This document shows positions 6,004-9,746 of a DNA stretch of 9,746 nucleotides, piece by piece. The notes under the pieces were generated by a model. The model was not told where the DNA came from. It did not search any database and saw only the letters and a program-made list of their open reading frames with translations. How positions within the stretch are numbered: the stretch's first letter is position 1; the number at the start of each line of letters is the position of its first letter. The DNA lies in NCBI GenBank assembly GCA_021824055.1, contig JAKALV010000114.1, positions 1 through 9,746 on the forward strand, written 5' to 3'. The position numbers were made by a program, and so were the translations under genes. Origin of the DNA: Acidobacteriota bacterium. GTDB lineage: Bacteria; Acidobacteriota; Vicinamibacteria; Vicinamibacterales; SCN-69-37.

Positions 6004-6846
6004 CTATCCCTTCTTCTTCCGGATCTCGGCGACGATCTTCTTCGCAAGCGGCAGGCTCGTATCGCACGTAGGATCCTCGATGCGGCAGCCCGCGATCGTG
6101 CTCCCGCAGCCGCACGTGCACATCTCGGTATTCATCCGCTTGAGCGCCTCGGTCTTCTGCTCCGGCGTCAGGCCCGTGAAGTCGATGCCCGGAATTTCCG
6201 TCGCGTACGCCGCGTTGGCCTTCAGGACCTGCCCCGTATCGTGGACTACCGACACTTCAGCCGACGTCGGCAGCTTCGCCAGCGCGCGCACTTCCTGTTC
6301 GGTCACGATCGCATCCAGCGTGCCGAGATGGCGCTGCACGATCCGGCCGTCGAGATCGAGCACGAACGTCGACGGAATGGAGGACACGCCGCCAAACAGT
6401 TTCTCGACGTGGTCGTCGACGATCGCCACCGGATAGTTCATCTGATGTTCGGTCACGAACCGTCTCACGTCCGCATTCGCCGAGTTTCCGGCATCCACCG
6501 AGAGACCGACGATCACCAGCTGGTTGCGGTACTTGTTCTGCAGCCGGATCAGGTCACGGATTTCGGCGCGGCACGGCCCGCACCAGGTGGCCCAGAAATT
6601 CAGGAGCACGACCTTCCCCTTCCAGGCGTGCTGATCGATGACCTGGCCGTCGAGATCCCTCAACGAGAAGGCCGGCAGCGGGAGCGGCCGGTCGGACAGC
6701 ACGACTTTCACGCCCGCGCCCGGCGCCGCGGCCTGCGCCGGCGCCTGCGCCACAGCTGCGGCCGGCGGCGCGGCGGCGCGGCCCTCGGCCGCATTCGAGC
6801 AGGCGGTCGCCACCAAAACCACGGATACCAATCCAAATACGCGCAT
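6004..6846 (-). CDS. TlpA/ResA-like thioredoxin-fold redoxin with C-terminal cysteine-rich CTCGCG domain, probable lipoprotein
   Basis: A 280-residue exported redox protein. The N-terminus (MRVFGLVSVVLVATACS) is a signal sequence with a lipobox-like ending, so Cys16 may be lipidated, although Ala at -3 is atypical. An Ala/Pro-rich linker (about 20-45) leads into a redoxin domain (about 50-190): FSLRDLDGQVI, LLNFWATWCGPC with the active-site pair Cys89/Cys92, VIVGLSVDAG, and the cis-Pro loop SSIPSTFVLD (Pro158). A further segment (about 220-280) has LTPEQK followed by MCTCGCGSTIAGC, with Cys243, 245, 247, 254 and 261; it resembles the short Cys-rich tails on some acidobacterial redox proteins. 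It probably reduces disulfides or assists cytochrome or metalloprotein maturation at the membrane. The ATG at 6846 is chosen because it begins the signal peptide; the longer open frame upstream is Pro-rich and overlaps the divergent gene. Shine-Dalgarno is weak. Confidence 0.85.
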   Translation of the reverse strand: MRVFGLVSVVLVATACSNAAEGRAAAPPAAAVAQAPAQAAAPGAGVKVVLSDRPLPLPAFSLRDLDGQVIDQHAWKGKVVLLNFWATWCGPCRAEIRDLIRLQNKYRNQLVIVGLSVDAGNSANADVRRFVTEHQMNYPVAIVDDHVEKLFGGVSSIPSTFVLDLDGRIVQRHLGTLDAIVTEQEVRALAKLPTSAEVSVVHDTGQVLKANAAYATEIPGIDFTGLTPEQKTEALKRMNTEMCTCGCGSTIAGCRIEDPTCDTSLPLAKKIVAEIRKKKG

Positions 6847-6958
6847 ACGACATGGTAAGGGAAAACGGGGCGATGCAATAACTGAGCAGGTCCGTCGGTC
6901 TGAGTAGGTAGAACGCCGCAACGCCGGGGAGGCGTCGGGCGGCAGGCGGAGCACAATC

Positions 6959-7498
6959 ATGAAGAAACATCTGGCATTTGCAGGCGTGGTGGTGGCGGGT
7001 CTGGTGGTGACGATGGCGGTGGTCCAGGCGCAGCGGCCCGGTGGAATGGGGCGGTCCGGCGGCGCGCTCGGCCAGGGTCCGGGGCAGGGAATGGGACCGG
7101 GCTTCGGCCGCATGGGGGGCGGACCCGGCGGTCCCGGTGGTCCGATGTTCGGCCGCCGCGGCGGCGGGCCCGGCATGATGCTCGCGGGGCTCAACTTGTC
7201 GGCGGATCAGCAGGCACAGATCAAGACGCTGTTCGAGTCGGAGCGCGACAGCCGTCAGGCGGGCATGCGGGCGCTGGCGGACGCGCGGCAGGCATTGCAC
7301 GCGGCCGTCTTCGCAAACGCGGTTGATGCGGGGGCGGTGGCCGCGCTGCAGGCAAAGGTCATTGCGGCCGAACAGGCGCAGCTGGCCGCGCGCGTCCAGA
7401 CCGAGCTGACGTTGGCCGGAATTCTGACGCCTGACCAGCGCGCCAAGCTGCTGGCCCGCGGCGGTCGCGGTCCGGGCCGCCCCGGACGTCCGCGCTAG
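6959..7498 (+). CDS. Spy/CpxP-like periplasmic LTxxQ protein with glycine-rich linker
   Basis: A 179-residue exported protein with a signal peptide (about 1-25, ending VVQAQ). Residues 26-73 are low-complexity Gly/Pro/Met/Arg (GGPGGPGG-type), followed by a helical domain of about 78-168. The domain contains LNLSADQQAQIKTLFESER and ILTPDQRAKLLARG, the paired L-T/S-x-x-Q motifs of the Spy/CpxP/heavy-metal-resistance group. A basic Gly/Pro/Arg tail ends the protein. Spy-like proteins act as periplasmic chaperones or envelope-stress and metal sensors; which applies here is unknown. The ATG at 6959 has GGAG at 6948-6951. It is divergent from the redoxin gene across 112 bp, so the two may respond to the same envelope or redox stress. 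Confidence 0.78.
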   Translation: MKKHLAFAGVVVAGLVVTMAVVQAQRPGGMGRSGGALGQGPGQGMGPGFGRMGGGPGGPGGPMFGRRGGGPGMMLAGLNLSADQQAQIKTLFESERDSRQAGMRALADARQALHAAVFANAVDAGAVAALQAKVIAAEQAQLAARVQTELTLAGILTPDQRAKLLARGGRGPGRPGRPR

Positions 7499-7512
7499 TT
7501 CCTCATCACCAC

Positions 7513-7559
7513 AAATGAACTCGGGAATCAATTCGATGAATTGATTCCCGAGTTCATTT
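7513..7559. terminator. Perfect 22-bp inverted repeat, probable bidirectional terminator
   Basis: The arm at 7513-7534 is the exact reverse complement of 7538-7559, with GAT as the centre. It lies between the convergent Spy-like gene (stop at 7498) and the amidohydrolase gene, whose TGA (7554-7556) is inside the right arm. The stem is AT-rich at its base and centre and GC-rich in the middle (CTCGGG). There is no long T-run, but position and length fit a two-way terminator. A mobile palindromic element is the alternative. Confidence 0.7.
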
Positions 7560-9113
7560 CCGCAGCACCACCCCCGCCCGCGCGCCGGTGCCCTTCCCGT
7601 CCTTCCACGCGACCTGGCCGTTGACGAGCACGAAGCTCATGCCCGTCGCGAGCTGATGCGGATGCTCGTACGTGGCGCGGTCCACAATCTTCGCCGGATC
7701 GAACACCGCGATGTCGGCGACCGCGCCCACCCTGATCACGCCGCGGTCTTTCAACCCAAACACTTCGGCCGGCAGCGACGTCATCGATACGATCGCCTGG
7801 TCCAGCGTCAGCACCTTCCGCTCGCGCACGTAGACGCCCAGCTTGCGGGCGAACGCGCCGTTGTTGCGTGGATGCGGCACGCCCTCGCCCGGCAGCGACA
7901 ACGCGCCATCGCTCGAGGTCATCGTCCACGGCTGCCGCATGATCGCGCGAATGTCGTCCTCGCTCATGTTGAACGACACGATCGACGCGCCGCCGTCCAG
8001 AATGATGTCGATCGCCGCCTGCGCGGGCGAAACGCCCCTCGCCGCGGCGATTTCGTCGAGGCGCTTGCCGTCGAGCGCGCTGTCGCGCGTGGACGCGATC
8101 GCAATGGAGTGCGGACCGCCCCGGCGGCGGATGTTCTCCGTCGCCTCGGCCAACAGCGCGGGCTTCCTCGCGCCATCAGACAGCCGCGCGCGCGCCTCCG
8201 CGGTTGACACACCGGGCAGCACCGCGGCAGCCAGGCTCGTTGATGACGCTTCGTACGGATACTGGTCGGCAAACACGCTGACGCCGCGCGCGCGGGCCGC
8301 GTCGATGTGCACGATCAGCGTCTTGCTCAATCCCCAACTGTCGGGTCCCAGCGCCTTCATGTGCGTGACGATGCCGGTGACGTGCGCCTCTTCGGCCACC
8401 CGAATCACTTCATCCACCGACGCCACCACGCCGACGTCGTAGTTGCCTTCGTCGCGAATGTGGCTGGTGTACACGCCGCCGGCCGCGCGCGCCAGCGCCA
8501 CGAGCTCGTCGGTCTTCGCGTAACGCCCCGGCGTATAGAAGATGCCGCTCGACAACCCGAAGGCGCCGTCGGCGACGCCTTGCTTCACCAGCGCCACCAT
8601 CTTCGCCAGCTCGTCTGGCGTAGGCGCGCGGTTCGCGCCGCCCATCACCGCGCCGCGGACGGTGCCGTGACCGATCAGCAACGCGACGTTGACGCCGATG
8701 CCGCCGTCGCCTTCCAGCAGGACGCGCTGCTTCGCCAGGTCGATCGGGCCGCCGCCGTCCGGGTTGCCCACGATCGTGGTCACCCCCTGCGCGAGTTCCG
8801 CGTCGGCATTGCGCAGCTCGGGCCGGCCCAGCGTTTCCAGCCCGTGCGAATGCACGTCGATGAAACCGGGCGCCACCACCAGCCCCGCCGCATCGATCAC
8901 CGCGCGGGCGTTCGTGCCATCGGCCCCGCCGATGGACACGATCCGCCCGCCTCGGATGCCAATGGCCCCCCTCGCGGCGCCGGCATCGCCGGTCGCGCCG
9001 GTGATCAGCCGCCCGCCGCCGGCACCGACATTGATGATGGCGACATCCAGCGGGACGGACTGCGCGGACGGCGTGACGAACAGAGCGGCAACGACAACAA
9101 CGGCTCGGAACAT
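7554..9113 (-). CDS. Secreted amidohydrolase, N-acyl-D-amino-acid deacylase (D-aminoacylase) family
   Basis: A 519-residue metal-dependent hydrolase with a signal peptide (about 1-18, ending PSAQS). The amidohydrolase fold is shown by the beta-sandwich start (LDVAIINVGAGGGRLITGA), APGFIDVHSHG with His88 and His90, VYTSHIRDEG (His218), VTHMKALGPDSWG (His251), and SSDGALSLPGEG (Asp402). The closing sandwich DRGVIRVGAVADIAVFDP and SFVLVNGQVAWKDG follow. By analogy with D-aminoacylases it would hydrolyse N-acyl-D-amino acids or related amides in the periplasm, perhaps from peptidoglycan or non-ribosomal peptides. The usual Cys ligand after GVTT (GNCG) is replaced by GNPDGGGP (116-123), so substrate and metal site may differ. 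The ATG at 9113 gives a complete signal peptide; no good Shine-Dalgarno is visible. The stop lies inside the 7513-7559 inverted repeat. Confidence 0.88.
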   Translation of the reverse strand: MFRAVVVVAALFVTPSAQSVPLDVAIINVGAGGGRLITGATGDAGAARGAIGIRGGRIVSIGGADGTNARAVIDAAGLVVAPGFIDVHSHGLETLGRPELRNADAELAQGVTTIVGNPDGGGPIDLAKQRVLLEGDGGIGVNVALLIGHGTVRGAVMGGANRAPTPDELAKMVALVKQGVADGAFGLSSGIFYTPGRYAKTDELVALARAAGGVYTSHIRDEGNYDVGVVASVDEVIRVAEEAHVTGIVTHMKALGPDSWGLSKTLIVHIDAARARGVSVFADQYPYEASSTSLAAAVLPGVSTAEARARLSDGARKPALLAEATENIRRRGGPHSIAIASTRDSALDGKRLDEIAAARGVSPAQAAIDIILDGGASIVSFNMSEDDIRAIMRQPWTMTSSDGALSLPGEGVPHPRNNGAFARKLGVYVRERKVLTLDQAIVSMTSLPAEVFGLKDRGVIRVGAVADIAVFDPAKIVDRATYEHPHQLATGMSFVLVNGQVAWKDGKGTGARAGVVLRK

Positions 9114-9120
9114 TCCGGCA

Positions 9121-9151
9121 GTTTACCGCCGCGGCATCGGCGGCGGTAAAC
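9121..9151. repeat. 12-bp stem hairpin upstream of the amidohydrolase gene
   Basis: GTTTACCGCCGC (9121-9132) and GCGGCGGTAAAC (9140-9151) are exact reverse complements around a 7-nt loop. It lies eight bases before the amidohydrolase ATG, so on that transcript it would occlude the ribosome landing area if transcribed. Alternatively it is the 3' terminator of the symporter transcript about 200 nt upstream. No U-run is present. Confidence 0.55.
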
Positions 9152-9349
9152 GCTCAGTCCCGTTCAGGCGGTATACCATGGAACCGATCATCGCGAAGTA
9201 CATCGCCGCGGTGGGAGCCTCGCTTCGCTTGGCCCGCCAAGCTCCAATGAACCGCTCCACGCGCGGCAGCGCCCCGAACGACAGGCGATCGTACCCATCC
9301 GAACGGCAATCGAATCACACGCCCGAACTTCAAGAGGCACACCGAACTA
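9152..9349. other. Intergenic stretch with a further hairpin and a possible gene remnant
   Basis: This lies between the symporter stop and the hairpin above. On either strand, GCTTGG (9227-9232) pairs with CCAAGC (9237-9242) around CCCG, and GGAGC (9214-9218) can pair with GCTCC (9241-9245), so alternative folds are possible. On the minus strand one frame is open from 9314 to a TAA at 9123-9125 (63 codons), with protein-like wording (DGYDRLSFGALPRVERFIG, then AMYFAMIGSMVYRLNGTE). However, it opens directly after a TGA and has no start with a good ribosome site. I do not recognise it. A promoter for the amidohydrolase gene should also be here, but none is clear. Confidence 0.4.
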
Positions 9350-9746
9350 CTAGGTTTCCTTGAACTCACCTTCCCACTTGGAGACGACGACCGTCGCGAG
9401 GCAGTTGCCGACGACGTTCACCGAGGTGCGGGCCATGTCCATGATGGCGTCGACGCCGAGGAGCAGCGTCACGCCCTCGAGCGGCAGGTTGTAGCTCGCG
9501 AGCGTGCCGGCGAGGATCACGATCGCCGCGCGCGGCACGCCGGCCACGCCCTTGCTGGTCAGCATCAGCGTCAGCATCATCGTGATCTGCTGGCCGACGG
9601 TCAGATCCACGCCGGCCGCCTGCGCCACGAAGATCGACGCCATCGAGAGATACAGCGTGGTGCCGTCGAGGTTGAACGTGTAGCCGAGCGGCAGCACGAA
9701 CGACACGATGCGCCGCGGGCAGCCCATCGCCTCCATGTTCTCCATC
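9350..9746 (-). CDS. Dicarboxylate/amino acid:cation symporter, GltP-like (partial, N-terminus outside window)
   Basis: The last 131 or so residues of an inner-membrane symporter of the DAACS family, open at the window edge. The Met at 9745 is internal, because the N-terminal two thirds of the family (about 400-450 residues) are missing. Visible are SFVLPLGYTFNLDGTTLYLS (the conserved NxDG segment), MLTLMLTSKGVAGVPRAA (re-entrant hairpin 2) and GVDAIMDMARTSVNVVGN (TM8 binding segment with the Asp, Arg-Thr and Asn residues that bind substrate), then SKWEGEF near the C-terminus. The DMARTxVNVVGN wording is closer to the glutamate/aspartate transporter GltP than to the C4-dicarboxylate transporter DctA. 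It is followed by a 236-bp gap rich in hairpins. Confidence 0.93.
   Translation of the reverse strand, partial: MENMEAMGCPRRIVSFVLPLGYTFNLDGTTLYLSMASIFVAQAAGVDLTVGQQITMMLTLMLTSKGVAGVPRAAIVILAGTLASYNLPLEGVTLLLGVDAIMDMARTSVNVVGNCLATVVVSKWEGEFKET

Noticed and set aside
6847..7194. Long open extension of the redoxin frame upstream of 6846
   Set aside because: It is Pro-rich, antisense to the GC-rich Spy-like gene, and would bury the signal peptide inside the protein.
9178..9363. Plus-strand small frame starting MEPIIAKYIAAVG after AGGCGG
   Set aside because: Only the first dozen residues look protein-like; the rest is low-quality, crosses a hairpin and runs into the symporter gene antisense.

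Overview
The window is GC-rich, densely coded DNA from a Gram-negative (diderm) bacterium: it encodes a beta-barrel porin, a probable lipoprotein and several exported proteins. The style of the proteins (an ArsR-type regulator with an ELTVSEL helix region, a secreted amidohydrolase with a GNPDGGGP motif, a thioredoxin with a CTCGCG tail) suggests Acidobacteriota, perhaps a Vicinamibacteria-like lineage. That placement is an impression from protein style and not a measured result.

Layout. Positions 1-248 (minus) hold the N-terminal part of an ArsR-family regulator with its own promoter and a palindromic operator. Positions 337-4348 (minus) hold, in transcription order, a phosphate-selective-type porin, pstS, pstC and pstA. 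The three pst genes are translationally coupled by 4-nt stop/start overlaps. Positions 4535-5982 (plus) hold pstB and phoU, divergent from the porin. Positions 6004-6846 (minus) hold a thioredoxin-fold redoxin with a cysteine-rich tail, convergent with phoU and divergent from a Spy/CpxP-like LTxxQ protein at 6959-7498 (plus). Positions 7554-9113 (minus) hold a secreted D-aminoacylase-like amidohydrolase, convergent with the Spy-like gene. Positions 9350-9746 (minus) are the C-terminal part of a glutamate/dicarboxylate:cation symporter.

The core is a phosphate acquisition locus. The porin would admit phosphate through the outer membrane, PstS would bind it in the periplasm, PstC/PstA form the inner-membrane channel, PstB supplies ATP hydrolysis, and PhoU links transport to phosphate signalling. 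The usual single pstSCAB-phoU order is split into two divergent halves. The 186-bp gap between the halves contains, almost at its centre, an 11-bp-spaced TGTTA direct repeat that looks like a Pho box, so one site could control both arms. No phoB or phoR gene is visible here.

Non-coding structure is the other notable theme. GC-rich hairpins sharing a CTTCAG loop lie immediately after the porin and pstA stop codons. A perfect 22-bp inverted repeat lies between the convergent Spy-like and amidohydrolase genes. Further hairpins occur at 5987-5999 and in the 236-bp gap at 9114-9349. I see no tRNA, rRNA, CRISPR array, transposase or attachment site. Apart from the arrangement and the hairpins, this is a fairly ordinary chromosomal region, and I do not see clear evidence of a wholly new system.
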